Source: Sipunculus nudus
Lineage: Eukaryota; Annelida; Sipuncula; Golfingiida; Sipunculidae
Length of the DNA: 64,000 nt
Assembly (NCBI GenBank): GCA_026874595.1
Contig: CM049307.1
Location: 54,598,370-54,662,369, forward strand
Reading direction: 5' to 3'
Below, piece by piece: positions 18,311 through 31,209 of the stretch. Position 1 is the first letter of the stretch. Each line of letters begins with the position of its first letter. The position numbers and the translations under genes are program-made. The notes beneath the pieces were generated by a model, which worked only from the letters and a program-made list of their open reading frames with translations, did no database searches and was not told where the DNA came from.

Positions 18311-19990
18311 ATCCCGCTGCGGCATCATGTCGGAGACCCAAGTATGGATCTTAATAAACCATGAAAGCTAGTATTTTTCCTGTAATGCTTGACTATGTTA
18401 CATGTGAATGAAATTTAATGCTACGGGTTGTTCAGTTTTATTTTATTTATTAATGAATAAGGCTTTTATTAGTTACTGGAACATTATCGTCATTACCTGT
18501 GAGAAAATAATATTATAACATTGGTTGAATTCGACAGGACTTTCTCGTCTCAACATATACATTTCTGCACTGGGTCCGTTAAATTTCTCAATTACTCACT
18601 TTTTCCGTGATATCAAAAGAATCGCTTATGTGAGAAATTATTTTCTGATATCTCGTTAAATTTTGTTTAACATCTTTCGGGAGCGTAAGCAAATATGATA
18701 AATAAATGCATGATATCATTTACGCCTTAATCTTGGTAGTTCTGACTTATTTCCGTGATGCGAATCATAGAGGAACGGGGATTAGTTAATATCGCTGAGC
18801 CCCCGACCCAGGCAAGGGGTCAAGACCCGTGACTGTTATCGTCCAGGTACGTAACAGAAACGTTATTATCCTCGATCTTGGGCCTATGATAGAATAATGT
18901 GGCCCGAATTCAGAATAAATATGTGGCATCACTGAAAGCTCCGCACAATAGAAACTCCGTGAAACCCGTCCTTTTTTTTTAAATACTGAAACATGGCCTA
19001 CAGGCCTAATGCGAACCTGTGCATTGGGATATACACCAGGTATAATGCTTCAATGCTGGACCATTACTTTTCATGTATATGAACAATGCAAGAACTAAAC
19101 ATTTTGAATAAGAAACAATTACAAAAAATTACTGCTGCAAATCTGGCATGAGTGCACACAACACAAAAATGATTGTAGCTGGCACCACCAGTTTTGTATA
19201 CAACGAAGCTATCAGAGATATACATAAGCCCAATTTCAGACTGATATATCAAACCCCTCACGAGAAATAAGCAGGGACACACAATGTGCAAAAATTATTG
19301 TAAGTGGCAGTCTTGTATACGACAAAGCTATTCGATATGTTTAAATATGCCCGATTTCAGGCTGATATATGAAACTCCTCCGTAGAAATAAGCAGGCACA
19401 TACACTGTGCAAAAGTCATTTTAGGCGGCGACACCTGTCTTGTGAACGAGAAAGCCATCAAAGACTCACAGACAGGTCAAAATATCAGGCCAATACATCA
19501 AACTTACCTTGAGTCTGACGCACGAGGCTGACCAGGCTTAGGTGAGAAAGACAGTTGCCTCGAGTGAACTGTGAACAATTGCTGGCTCAGGCTACTGCAC
19601 TGAGTGGACTCTTGACCTGCACCTGGCTAGACCGAGTGAGCTTTTGACATGTACCTGGCTGCACTTAGTGAACTCTGTTGCATAATCTGATACAGTTGAC
19701 AGTCTGCCAAAGCTATAAATAGATCCAGGCTGAACTTTGTAGCCAAATCTGATGTAGTGGGCGGTCTGCCAAAGCTATAAATAGAATGGAGCTACTACAC
19801 TGAGTGAACTCCTGACCTATACCTGGCTGCACTGAGTGAACTCTTGACCTGTTGCCTAATCTGATACAGTTGTCAGTCTGCCAAAGCTATTAAAAGATCC
19901 AGACTGACCTTTGGCCTGTTGCCAAATCTGAAATAGTGGCCTCACCATTGCGTAAGCTCACAGACTGGCTCCACATGCAGCCCTGAGGGG

Positions 19991-20103
19991 CATGACACCC
20001 ATGAGGTCATCACATAATACTCATAAGGTGAGCACATGCTACCAATGAGGGGATCACATGGTGCCCATGAGGTGTATACATGACACCCATGAGGTGATCA
20101 CGC
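19991..20103. repeat. Short tandem repeat inside family A
   Basis: About four to five degenerate units of roughly 25-30 bp built on ACACCCATGAGGTGATCACA. It lies inside family A copy 2 and is absent at the matching place in the other two copies. Confidence 0.65.
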
Positions 20104-20526
20104 CTTGTGCTTGGCTGCACTGATTAAACTCTTGACTTATATCTGGCTGCACTGAATGAACTCTGTTGCCAAATCTGAAACAGTTGGCAGTTTCTCAACC
20201 TATTTAAAGATATTGACACAATCTTGGCCTGTTGGCAAACTTGTTTACACATACTGAAAGACTTCGGCTAAAATGCAATTTTTTTTTCAAGCTGACATAT
20301 ATGTAAACCTGTTATCAAAATATCTAGAATAATAAAAGATGCAGTCCTTTCATTGTTAAAGGTCCAGTAATTCTGCCAAAAAATCATTCAAATAAACTTA
20401 AACAAAGGCCATCTAAGAATAATTTTTGTGAATGTTACAGAAGTTTTAATTGAAACAACAATTTTGCAGAAGAACACTATTGAAGTCCTCAGTTTGAAAT
20501 AATAACAATAATAACTAGATATTTCT

Positions 20527-22318
20527 TGGCACCACAGGTGCCATAGTATCCCCAGACAATTATTCCCCCCCCCCCCTTTAAGAATAGGCCCCCAATCTTC
20601 AGCTGCAAATAATTTCAGACCAATACCAATACCTTGAACCACTCTGGATATATGAGCAATTTTTACTGAGAGAAAACGTACACAATAACGATTGCAGACA
20701 GTGCCACCAGTCTTGAATACAAGATGGAGGTATCCAAGATATATGGACATGCACAATTTCAGCCCAATCTGTCCTTTAGTTTTAGACCTATAATGCTCAG
20801 TACTGTCAAGTAGCAATGATGGGGTATTAAAAAGCGCGAACACAAGAAAAGGACAGAAGATGGCGCCACCTGTCTTCTGCAGAAGACAAAGCTATCCAAG
20901 ATCTTCAGTCAGTTTGATTTTTGGACCAATCCATGCATCATCCCTTATAGAGATACATATGATTTTGTGTGATTTTCACCATATTTGGCAATATTCAATA
21001 TCAAGGCCATTCTCATAAGAAAGGCCATGACCCCAATTTAAATATATATATCATCCCATAACCCATGTCTATGTATATACATAATATGAAAGAAATCTGT
21101 CCATTAGTTTTTTAACTTATAATGCTTGCAGTACTGTTAAGTGGCAATGATGGGGGTATTAAACGGCATAAAAACAAGTAAAAGAATATCAGGTGGCGCC
21201 ACCAGTTTCCGGTACATGACAACACTATCCAAGATCTTCGGTCAAGTTAATTTTTGGACCAATCCATGCATCCCTTATTGAGATAATAATTATTTCGTGT
21301 GATTTTCACCATATATGACAATATTCAAGGTCAAGGTCACTCTCATCGGAAAGGGCATGACCCCAATTTATACATACTTTATTCCCATAACCCATGTCTA
21401 TGTATATGCATAATATGAAAGAAATCTGTCCATTTTGTTTTTGACTTGTAATGCTTACAGTACTGTAAAGGGCTAATGATGGGGGTATTAAACGGCACAA
21501 AAACAAGAAAAGGATAACAGGTGGCGCCACCAGTTTCTGGTACCTGACAACACGTACTGTCCTAGATCTTCGGTCAAGTTAATTTTTGGATCAACCCAGG
21601 GAAGAATTTTTGGGATATGCGTCAAACTTGTGGGATTGGTGACTGTACCTCAAATTCTAACAAAGTTATTCCGTTTAAACATCATTTTAGCAAGAAAACA
21701 ACGTAAGGTGGCGCCACCTGTCTTCTGCAGAAAACAATGCTATCAAAGATCTTATGTCAATTTGATTTTTGGACCAATCCATGTATTCCTCAGTGAGATA
21801 TTAAAGTTAACATCATTTCAGCGTTATCGACTCTGTGACCTTGAAAAATGCATCAAGGTCATCCATATTCGAACCTGACCTAGCCATTGATAAGATGCAT
21901 CAAACCTGTGGGTCTGGTGACTGTACCTCAAATTCTTACAAAGTTAATGCGTTAACATCATTTTAACAAGTAAACGACACAAGGTGTCGCCACCTGTCTT
22001 CTGCAAAAAACAAAGGTATCCAAGATCTTCGGTCAATTTGATTTTTGGAACATTCCATGTATCCTTTACTCAGATATAAAATATTTTGTGTGATTTTCCC
22101 CACAATTGGACCTATTCATGGTAAAGGACACTCTTAGTAAAGGTCATGACCTCATTTTAAGTAGGCGTCGTCCTCTCACCCATATCTATACATATACCAA
22201 GTTTGGTAAATATCCGTGAAATATTTTCTCAGTTATCGCGCCAACAAGATTTATATGCGGCGGCGGCGGGACCGTCATGAAAACATAGTATCCCCCGACT
22301 TTGTCTGGGAATACAATA
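20527..22318 (+). mobile_element. Family D element (hairpin ends, internal units)
   Basis: The 5' end has the hairpin GGCACC-ACA-GGTGCC (20528-20542), followed by GTATCCCCAGACAA (20546-20559). The 3' end has the inverted partner TTGTCTGGGAATAC (22301-22314; 13 of 14 match), itself the right arm of a hairpin 22288-22314 with loop TTT, followed by AATAAT. Inside are five units starting near 20861, 21192, 21520, 21707 and 21983, each with a GGTGGCGCCACC-like palindrome, then a 'gtcttctgca…caaagctatccaagatcttcggtcaa' pattern and TTTTTGGACCAATCCATG. No coding capacity is seen. Confidence 0.7.
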
Positions 22319-22858
22319 ATGGCCATAAGACCAACTTAAGCTTTCCACGACTCAACCAAAAATGAACCTATTCTTATATGATTGAAAGAACCATGTCCTA
22401 GGATAATTCTTTTGAAAAATTGAATGATTCAACTTGAGTTTCATCATAAACATTTTAAGCTGAAGAGGCTAAATTATGAGGTTTTTGCCCATAAAAAACA
22501 GGTCAATGTAGGTGCCACCACGAAATATGCAACTTCAAATATGAGTCATGTGACCAACATTTGTACAATACTTGTTAATGCTAGCTTCTGTCATTTCAGA
22601 GATTACTATGTCAGTATGCTTACTTGGCCAAATGACTAAGTTCAAATTCGTGCAACTCCGCTAAAATTCATCAAATGCAAACTATTTGACATACTTGAAA
22701 GAGCTCGCTTCTGGGATCATTTCTATAAAATATTGAACAATTTGGCTGGACCATTTACTAGAAGAAGACTTTTAAAGGTTTTCCAGCTTTATCCCTATAA
22801 AATCTAAGTAAATGCAGATAGTAAAAAGAAATAAGCTGTATCCCACATTTGATATGTG

Positions 22859-23639
22859 TGTTACAGGTACTCTATTGTGTGACACGGGCGTGGCTCGTGT
22901 TGTTGTTACATTCCGTACTGGTTGAACTCTCGTTGTCATGTGGGCCTTGAGTTTTCACGCTCGGTAGTGGGTCACGTGATTAGCCTGGTATGTGTGGAGA
23001 TACACACGGCTGTGTCTTTCCGGAGAGTTCCTGAAACGCCTGTTTACTGTGGAGTAGGGTACTTTGTAGACTGTTCGAGAAGTGGAAGGTTCCCGGCTTA
23101 GGGTGTGAAAGTATATAAAGGGCTGTTTTTTAGAACCAGAGAGCAGACAGCAGAGCAGATACCAGCGGACGCAGAAGCTTGTGTCAGATTCTAAGACCTT
23201 ATCCGACGAATTCCGACGAATGCGGCATTATACATTTTCATCCTGGAATTTTTACATTTGGACTTCAGTTTACTTTCTGTGTTGGTGCAAGAACTTTTTC
23301 ACAGGACTGTCATTCTCCGAGAGTTTACATTTAAAGACTTATCGTGGTGACTGTATTGGTATTCAGGTACTGTACAATTATCTTTCTGTGTGATTTTATT
23401 GACTTGTTGCTGTAACGCTGTTTTACTGTGTAATTGTATTGATCTGGTGTGTTATGTTGTTGGGGTTGTTTTGGGAATAAATTATGGTTGTTTGTTAACA
23501 AGGAACCACTGACTTCATTATTCATGCCCCTAGGCATTTCCCGCTGCCTAGTGTTGCAGAATCTGATTTTTTTTTATCTCCGTTACAGAATTTGTGTTCA
23601 TCACGCATACGTGATCTGTTTATATTAGGTTCCGTAACA
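22859..23639 (+). repeat. 5' LTR of the Gmr1-like element
   Basis: Begins TGTTACAGG and ends GTAACA. The first 458 bp match 31210-31617 closely. It contains TATAAA near 23111 as a likely promoter, followed about 25 bp later by a GA-rich start region, and AATAAA at 23477. About 781 bp long. Confidence 0.88.
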
Positions 23640-23640
23640 T

Positions 23641-23665
23641 AAAATCGGGGGCTCTTGTCGGGATG
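23641..23665 (+). promoter_or_regulatory. Putative primer-binding site
   Basis: Just after the 5' LTR the sequence reads CGGGGGCTCTTGTCGGGAT. This resembles the tRNA-Pro primer site TGGGGGCTCGTCCGGGAT, with a changed first base and a changed GTCC/TTGTC core. The resemblance is suggestive only. Confidence 0.4.
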
Positions 23666-23807
23666 CTTAATAGTTTTCAAATTTATTAGGCCCTGACCTG
23701 GACACATTGTTTTATCATCCATTGTACACAAGATTACATATTGTTTACAGTACATTGACTACAGGATTTATCTCAGTGGTTTTTTGTAACTGTTTTGACA
23801 TCTTAAC

Positions 23808-25389
23808 ATGGCAGATTTCAAACCTGAGACATTTGTTGATGATCGGGACCCTGATCAACTTGAACAGTAGTCTTATTAACAAAGGTTTAATTGAAGAGAC
23901 TGAAGTTGAAACATCAAAAAATGACAGCCTTGCTATGCAATTAGAATTGAAAAAGTTGGAAATGCAACATGAGCTAGCATTAAAACAGTTAGAATTAGAA
24001 AAAGAGAGAGAAGAACGGTTAGAAAGAGAAAGACTATAAAAAGAAATAGAAAGAGAAAGACTAGAAAAAGAAAAAGAAATTGAGTTAAAACGACTGGAGT
24101 TAGAAAGACTTTGAGTAGAACGTTGTATAAGTGCTGCCCCAACTCAAAGTTTTGATGTTACTAAACACATTAGACTTGTCCCACCTTTTCAAGAAAAAGA
24201 GGTTAATAAATATTTCTTACACTTTGAGAAGGTAGCTGAAAATTTAAAATGGCCTAAGAAAAATTGGACTATGCTGTTACAAAGTGTATTGACTGGCAAG
24301 GCCAGAGAAATTTATACAGAGCTTTCAGTAGAAGATTCTGCTGACTATGACCTGGTAAAACGGTTAATCCTAAAAGGTTATGAGTTAGTTCCAGAGGCTT
24401 ACCGCCAGAAATTCAGAAATTGGGAAAAGCGCAAAGAACAGACCTACGTAGAATTTGCTAGGACAAAAGAGCAGTTGTTTGATCGCTGATGTAGTTCTAA
24501 AAATGTAATGAAAGATTATGACAATTTGCGCCAGTTGATTTTGCTTGAAGAATTTAAGCGCTGCATTAATGCAGATGTTAAAACATTTCTCGATGAGAAA
24601 AGTCCTGATACACTTGACATTGCTGCTCAGTTAGCTGATGATTATTCATTGACACACAAAATGTCCTTTACTAGCAAATCAAACCAGTCATTCACAAATA
24701 AGAATGTAAAACAGTATGGTCAAAAGAAGTTTACAGCGCAGTCACCCAGTACTAGTAGTCCTGATAGTTCAGCAAAGCCCATAGCTACACCTCAGTCCAC
24801 GTTCACTGTGTCCAAGTCCAACAAAGACCAGTCATTTTCAAAGAAAATCTGTAATTACTGCAGGAAGGAAGGTCATCTAATATCTGACTGCTGGAAACTT
24901 GCGAACAGACCAAATAGCAAACCTTCTGGTTTTGTTTCAAAATCTATGCATAACATAGTACTAGGCTCTTTTCATGTAAATAAGGGGTACAACTCCTTTG
25001 TTGACTCAAATAAAGAGTTTGATTCCTGTGAGGAATTAAATAAGGCTAGGTCCTTTCATGACTCCTGCGAGGAGTGTTCTCTAAATGAGGCTAAGTCCTT
25101 TTATGACTCTTGCGAGAGTATTTCAAATGAGGCCAGGTCCTCTTATGACAAACAAAAGTTTGTTTCTGCTGAGGAAAATTCCTCTGTTGACTCCAATGAG
25201 GAGTTTGGTAAGGATGTAGATTCCTTAGATGACTCTGAAACAGAGTTTATGACTGACACCTTCAATGTCAGTTTTTTGTCTGACGAAGTTGAGGTAGTAA
25301 ATTCCTCTCTTGACTCTGAAATGGAGTTATTTGAGCCATTCATACAGGATGGTTTTGTATCACTTTCAAGTGATTTTTCAGATTCTACC
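23808..25389 (+). pseudogene. gag: Gag of the Gmr1-like element (coiled coil, SCAN-like, CCHC)
   Basis: An ATG at 23808 opens 20 codons (MADFKPETFVDDRDPDQLEQ) and then a TAG, after which the frame shifts by one. A Glu/Leu/Arg-rich coiled coil follows (23890-24110) with stops at 24037 and 24112. The SCAN-like capsid module (24150-24600) has VPPFQEKEVNKYFLHFEK, the WTMLLQSVLTGKAREIY segment, YELVPEAYRQKFR and LILLEEFKRC. A TGA at 24487 replaces the Trp expected in the 'FDRWC' position. A zinc knuckle C-X2-C-X4-H-X4-C is at 24850-24891. An acidic Ser/Glu/Asp-rich linker with repeated DSCEE-like units spans 24990-25330. The segment from 24508 to 25782 is one open frame. Confidence 0.85.
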
Positions 25390-25782
25390 CCTATTAGAAT
25401 TTTGAGGGACACTGGTTCAGGCCAGACTTTCATGTTAGCAAACACTTTGCCATTTTCTAGTAGGTCCTTTACTGGTGCACATGCACTTGTTAATGGTGTG
25501 TTTTCAGACAGGCACACTTCAGTTCCGCTTCACAGTATATATTTAAAGTCAGATTTGATTTCTTGGAATATTACTGTGGGCATAAGAACTACTTTTCCCT
25601 TAAAGGGAATTCAGTTGCAACTAGGCAATGATGTTTCAGGTGATAAAGTACAGCCTGTACCAATAGTGACAGAAAAGCCGTCACTTGATCAGGACACTGA
25701 TCCGGAAAGTCAGGAAATTCCTGGTTTGTATCCTTCATGTGCTGTAACTAGATCTATGGCCAAGAAAAAAAAAAACACATGA
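25390..25782 (+). pseudogene. pro: Protease region of the Gmr1-like element
   Basis: The retroviral-type aspartic protease motif D-T-G is at 25408-25416 in the context ILRDTGSGQTF. It is in frame with the zinc-knuckle part of Gag. A run of nine A (25766-25774) precedes a TGA at 25780, and the downstream sequence is in other frames. Confidence 0.75.
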
Positions 25783-25889
25783 GGAAAATGGTCCAGATAA
25801 TAACACTCTGGCAGTCACTGGTGACTCGTCTAATGACTCGCCCGTACAGGATGCAACATTCTCAAGGTCAGAACCTATCGCGGAACAGC

Positions 25890-26756
25890 ATAAGGACCCT
25901 GATATTTCATGTTTGTTTCCCAGGGCAGTTTCTAAAGATGAGCTGTCACAGAATCCAGTTTGTTTCTATGTCAAAAATGGAGTGCTTATGCGTAAATGGC
26001 GACCACCTGATGTATGCACTGATGATGAGTGGGCCATCAAACATCAAATAGTAATGCCAAAAAGCTTTCGCAGTGAAGTTCTAAGCATGAGGCTCCTTTG
26101 TCTGGCCATTTAGGTATAAATAAAACTTATCAGAATGTTGGTACACACTTCTATTGGCTTACCTCAGGAAAGATGTTGTACAATATTGTAAATCATGCCA
26201 TACATGCCAGATGGTAGGCAAGCCCAATCAGAATCCTCCTAAGGCCCCACTTAGGCCTATTCCTGCTTTCGAGGAACAATTCAGTAGGATTATTGTTGTG
26301 TTGGACCACTGCCCAAAACAAAATCTGGATATGAATACTTGCTGACAATTATGTGCGCATCTACCAGGTTTCCTGAGGCAATACCATTGCGCAAAATTAA
26401 TGCCAAAGTATTGTCAAAGCTCTGACCGATTTTTTTACAACTTTTGAATTACCGGAATCCGTCCAATCTGACCAAGGGTCTTATTTTATGTCTGGCTTAT
26501 TCCAACAAGTTATGCTTTAGCTAGGTATAAAACAGTACAGCTCTTCGCCATACCATCCTGAGACTCAGGGCGCCCTCGAGCGTTTTCACCAGACATAAAA
26601 AAAACATGATCAGAACTTATTGCTGTGACACACAGAAAGACTGGGATAAAGGAATCCACCTATTATTGTTTGCTGTCAGAGAATCCTTTCAAGAGTCCTT
26701 GGGTTTCAGTCCCTTTGAACTAGTTTTTGGACACTCCGTTCGCGGACCATTGAAGA
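25890..26756 (+). pseudogene. int: Integrase N-terminal and catalytic region, broken
   Basis: The HHCC zinc-binding part shows H..PLSGHLGINKTYQNVG and, at about 26190, CKSCHTCQM. The catalytic triad can be found across frames: Asp at 26304-26306, Asp in SDQGSYF at 26470-26472, and Glu in ETQGALERF at 26578-26580. The motif ESLGFSPFELVFGHSVRGPL (26694-26749) closes the core. Frameshifts occur near 26090, 26300 and 26420, with stops at 26518 and 26597. The gene is cut at about 26756 by a family B insertion and resumes at 29200. Confidence 0.85.
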
Positions 26757-29199
26757 ACAAGGGACCCATGGGTCACGGCGCTCAGCTGTTATATATGATA
26801 AAAAAATATGATTTTGAAATGAGGCACATGCTGGTTTTGTGTGGAAATAAATATAAGCTGTATTACGAGTTGTTGGTGTTTAGCTTATGTATGATTTTGA
26901 TAGTTTCTTTGGAGACAGGGAAGAGATTGATATCATTTATTTTATTAACAAATGGAGTGCTATTGTCATACAGATTTTGACTTGGCCATATAACTGATAA
27001 GCAGCATATATCAGATAAGAGTTTAACTGTTTATTAAAATTTAATAACAAATATTGTGCCAAACAATTTTTATTAAAAATAATAAGAGAATCATGATTTA
27101 TTTAAATAAATTATAACTGAAATGATTATTAAAAAAATATTATAGAATATATTCATAAATGCATTCATGAATACATTTTCACCTGAATTCCCATTCTTAT
27201 GCAAGAAATTTTATAATGGAGTACATATTCATATTCGTATTCAAATACATTTGCAAAGTATTCGCACCATGCCTGGTAATTTTTTATCAGTTTTAGCCAA
27301 ACAATGATGTTGAGAATCCAGAATATAAACAAAGGACCCATGGGTCACGGTGCCCAGCTTAAGTTTGAAATTTTTGCAAATGCAAAATATGAAAAATTTT
27401 CTATTGTAATGTTTTTCATTTATATAAGCATATGACAAGCTAAGAGGAAAGGGGCCCTCCTACTTGGTTATAGTAAAGTTCTAAATATATGATTGCAAAC
27501 TAATACTCTGACAAGACTCATGAAGAAAAACAGTAAAAGTTTTGAGATACTGTGATGCATATGAAAAATTTATAGATGGACAGGCAAATGGACAGAATGG
27601 ACAAATACCTTATTTCACTTTCAAGGGAATAATGCATTTAAGTTTATATATAAGCCTATTTTTTTAGCATATCCACTTTTTCCATTAATAGTTTTTATCT
27701 GATTCATTTTTTTTATTTACAAGTGTTATAAATTTGTAATAAAAAAACTGAAAATATAAGTTAAAATATTAGAATTCTAAGTTGCAATCATTATATATCC
27801 AGATTATAGCTCATATTGGGTCATATTATGCATACACATATATTTTATTATTTTAAAATAAAATGTTTAAACTGAATTAAAAAGAAAATAATGCAACAAC
27901 ATGGCATTTACAAGATTATTCCTTGAATCCCTATTAAAAAGTTTTGCACATTTGGAGTTTTCAGTACATGCCTAATTTTATTCACCGAAATAAAATAAAA
28001 GATTCAGTAAATTTGATAAAATAAAAACATATTTTCAAATAAAGTATACACACTGTTGGTTGAATGAGGGACAAACAATATCATTATGCTAATTACAATC
28101 TCAGCTATAATTAATTACTGGAATTAATAGTCAATTTTACACCTGGTGAAGTTTTACTCTTCTGAAGTAAAGCATTACTTATCTGATGAACATCCACACT
28201 TTCATATAGCAATACACCACTTTGTGGACACAATTAAATATGCACTTTAATCATTGTAACCCTGGTGGTACAATACAAAATCTAAAATGTAGCATAGCTA
28301 AGAATAAAATAAAATACAGAAAATTATAACATTCATCAAGTTTATGCACTAGCTGGGGGGGGGGGGGGAGTGCAGGGCAGAGGGGAAGCCTGATAGTAGT
28401 GGCCAGCTTAGCCAAGGCAAGCTGCCTGGGGTGGGTTACATAATGCAAGTGAAGGCTGTATTACTAGGTGGGCCAGATGTAAACAACACTGGACATGGTG
28501 TATGAAAACTTAAATAAACGCTACTCTTTTCAAACAATTCCTTTGAAATTTCAGATTTTAAAAGATTAAATCCTTATGTATATATGCTGTGAAAATTAAA
28601 TCAACAGTCATTACAGGGAAAAAAGGTGCCATTGCCAAAGTTGGACAAAATTTAAGGTATTGATTTTTTATTTATGCTAATAACTTGAAAAATTTGCAAA
28701 ATTCAGATCTAATTTTGGGTAAACAATTGAATCTTGATTAAATAAAGTTATATTCCTGAAAAAAAGTCTCAAGCTTCAGCAATTCTCATGTTAAGTGAGC
28801 AAATATATTTCCTGATTTTTAAAAAATTGCATTATATTTGGGCCCATAACTTCAAAATAATACCCAATACTGACCTAATTTTTGGTATGTGCACAGAAAA
28901 TGTATGGAAAAATATGAATACTAAATATGGTCAAAAACAGGTCAGTGGTTTTGATATTAGGCAGCCCTGAAGTGTAACAATGGATTTTTTATGGAAAACG
29001 GAGGTTTTTCCTTAATATCTCGAAGGTACGAAGTCCTAATGACCCAATTTTCGGTATGGTAGGAGATTTTGGGGACATCTAATGGTATGCAGAATTTTGG
29101 AATCGTAGGTCCAACCGTTTTAAAACGTGCCCGACGGACGGACGACGGACAAAGGACCACGACTATAGCTCAGATGACTTATCGTCAGCTGAGCTAAAA
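26757..29199 (+). mobile_element. Family B element, copy 1 (inside integrase)
   Basis: The 5' end AACAAGG is followed by the palindrome GACCCATGGGTC (26763-26774) and the word GCTCAGCTG (26780-26788). The 3' end is a strong hairpin at 29166-29196: TAGCTCAG-A-TGAC, loop TTATC, GTCA-G-CTGAGCTA, followed by AAAA. A GACGGACGG-rich stretch precedes the hairpin (29130-29152). The part 27395-29199 matches 61216-63756. A second copy of the 5' palindrome occurs at 27337-27348, so a related element or a duplicated end is nested inside. No coding capacity is seen. Confidence 0.75.
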
Positions 29200-29640
29200 A
29201 CTCTTGTGTGAAAATCCTGATTCTCTTAGTTTACTGCAGTATGTCTCAGACTTTCGCACTAAACTACAAAATGCTTGTGAGATTGCAAAGTCAAATCTAA
29301 AATCTGCACAAAGTAAAATGAAAACAGAGTATGACAAGCACACTGTAAGTAGGACTTTCAAGCCTGGTCCTTGCCTTACCTCCCATCCCTGGCAGACCTC
29401 TACAAGCTAGGTATTTTGGTCCTTACATTGTTGACAAGAAAGTCAGTGATTTAAATTACATACTGTTGACACTAGATAGACGTAAGAAGAAACAACTGTG
29501 CCATGTTAACATGTTGAAACCATATTATGACAGAAATAGCACATCAGATGTTGTACAAAATGTTACTGCTGTTAATTGTGTAAAAACTGACCCTGACCCA
29601 GTTAAAGTGGATACTGATTGTAAGTGTCATGTAGACATTC
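29200..29640 (+). pseudogene. int: Integrase C-terminal region with GPY/F module
   Basis: Continues the integrase after the family B insertion: LLCENPDSLSLLQYV, then SAQSKMKTEYDKH, a frame change near 29390, then LQARYFGPYIVDKKVSDLNY, with GPY encoded at 29418-29426. GPY/F is the C-terminal integrase module of Ty3/gypsy elements. HVNMLKPYYDR marks the end of the domain. Reverse transcriptase follows directly. Confidence 0.85.
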
Positions 29641-30407
29641 AGTGTGGTACAGTACCATTAAAAAACTCAGACGTGCTTAAAAACCTGGATGCCAAACTGT
29701 CACACCTAACCACACAACAACAACAAGACCTCAAGAACCTGCTGTGGAATTATGAACATTTGTTTAGTGACATTCCAACGCGAACTAACATGTTGTGCCA
29801 TGACGTCGATGTTGGTGAGGCAAGTGCAGTCAAGCAACATCCTTATAGACTGAATCCAGAAAAGCAAAAGTATCTACAGGATGAGATTCAATATTTGCTG
29901 GACAATGATTTTATTGAACCTAGTAACAGTAACTGGAGTTCACCATGTATTCTTGTGCCAAAGCCTGATGGAAGTTACCGTATGTGCACAGATTATCGAA
30001 AACTTAACTCTGTCACCAAAACTGACATGTTCCCGATTCCGAGGATCGATGATTGTATTGATAAAGTCGGTAGCTCCAGATGTCTTCAAGTTTGACTTGC
30101 TAAAAGGATTCTGGCAAGTTCCGCTGACAGAACGAGCGAAAGAAGTGTCCGCATTTGTGACGCTGCAAGGACTGTACCAATATAAAGTAATGCCGTTTGG
30201 CATGAAGAACTCGCCAGCCACGTTCCAGCGCCTAATCCATATGGTTGTCAAGGACATTTAGGGCTGCGACGCATATATTGACCTCATAGTGTACAGGTAC
30301 ACCTGGGAGAATCATCTGCAAATTCTTCGCGACCTCTTCAAAAGACTCAGTGAAGCACGTCTGACCGTCAACTTAGTGATGAGATTTGTCATGCACAAGT
30401 AACATTT
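29641..30407 (+). pseudogene. rt: Reverse transcriptase of the Gmr1-like element
   Basis: RT blocks appear in order: KQHPYRLNPEKQKYLQDEI, NWSSPCILVPKPDGSYRMC, TDYRKLNSVT, then a frameshift at about 30075, FKFDLLKGFWQVPL, FGMKNSPATFQRL. The catalytic block is at 30274-30285 and reads Y-I-D-L where Y-x-D-D is needed, with a stop at 30259. The enzyme is therefore dead in both frame and active site. Confidence 0.88.
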
Positions 30408-31073
30408 TTGGGTCATATTGTAGGGCAGGGTCAGGTAAAACCTGTTGATGCTAAGATAAGTGCTATTTCTGCATTTCCTAGACCAGATAACAAAAAGCAA
30501 AAAATGCGTTTTCTTGGTATGGTTGGATACTACAGGAAGTTTTGTCCAAATTTTGCTGCTGTAGCTGAACCTTTGACTAATTTTTTCAAGAATAAACAAA
30601 AGTTTGTATGGAATGTTCAGTGTGAAAATGCATTTCAGAATTTGAAAGCGATTCTGCAAAGTTCACCAGTTTTAGCAGCTCCAGACTTTTATGTACCTTT
30701 TAAGCTAGCTGTAGATGCTAGTGATACTGCTGCTTGTGCTGTGTTGTTACAAGAGGGCAATGATGGCACAGATCATCCAATTTGTAATTTCTCAAGAAAG
30801 TTTAATGCAAACCAGAAAAACTACTCCACTATTAAAAAAGAATGTTTGGCTTTGATTTTGGCATTGAAACATTTTGAAGTTTATGTTACTTCATCAGTCA
30901 GGCCTATCATTGTCTTCAGTGATCACAATCCCCTCACGTTCATAAACAAGTTGAAGTGTAAAAATCAAAGATTGTTGAGATGGAGTTTGTTCTTACAGGA
31001 TTACAATCTTGATATTGTACACATTAAAGGGAAAGATAATGTACTTGCTGATTGCTTATCGAGATGTTTATGA
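30408..31073 (+). pseudogene. rnh: RNase H region of the Gmr1-like element
   Basis: One open frame of 221 codons: the connection region (FLGMVGYYRKFCPNFA), then RNase H with LAVDASDTAACAVLLQ, NFSRKFNANQKNYSTIKKE, the VFSDHNPLTF segment and the ending KGKDNVLADCLSR then TGA at 31071. This is the last domain of pol. That no integrase follows confirms the unusual order. Confidence 0.9.
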
Positions 31074-31193
31074 AATGTTGTAAACAGGATGTTTATGTGA
31101 TATTGTAGATAAGATGATTTTGAGATGTTGTAAAAATTTTAGTGACTGTGATAGCAAAAAGAAAGTTTTCCGGGAAAACTTTTTTTTCTTACA

Positions 31194-31209
31194 GGGGGGG
31201 GGGGGGGGG
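31194..31209 (+). other. Polypurine tract
   Basis: A run of G right before the TGTTACAG start of the 3' LTR. This is the expected place and composition for the plus-strand primer. Confidence 0.75.

Noticed and set aside
19991-20103. CRISPR-like array
   Set aside because: Eukaryotic context, degenerate contiguous units, no unique spacers.
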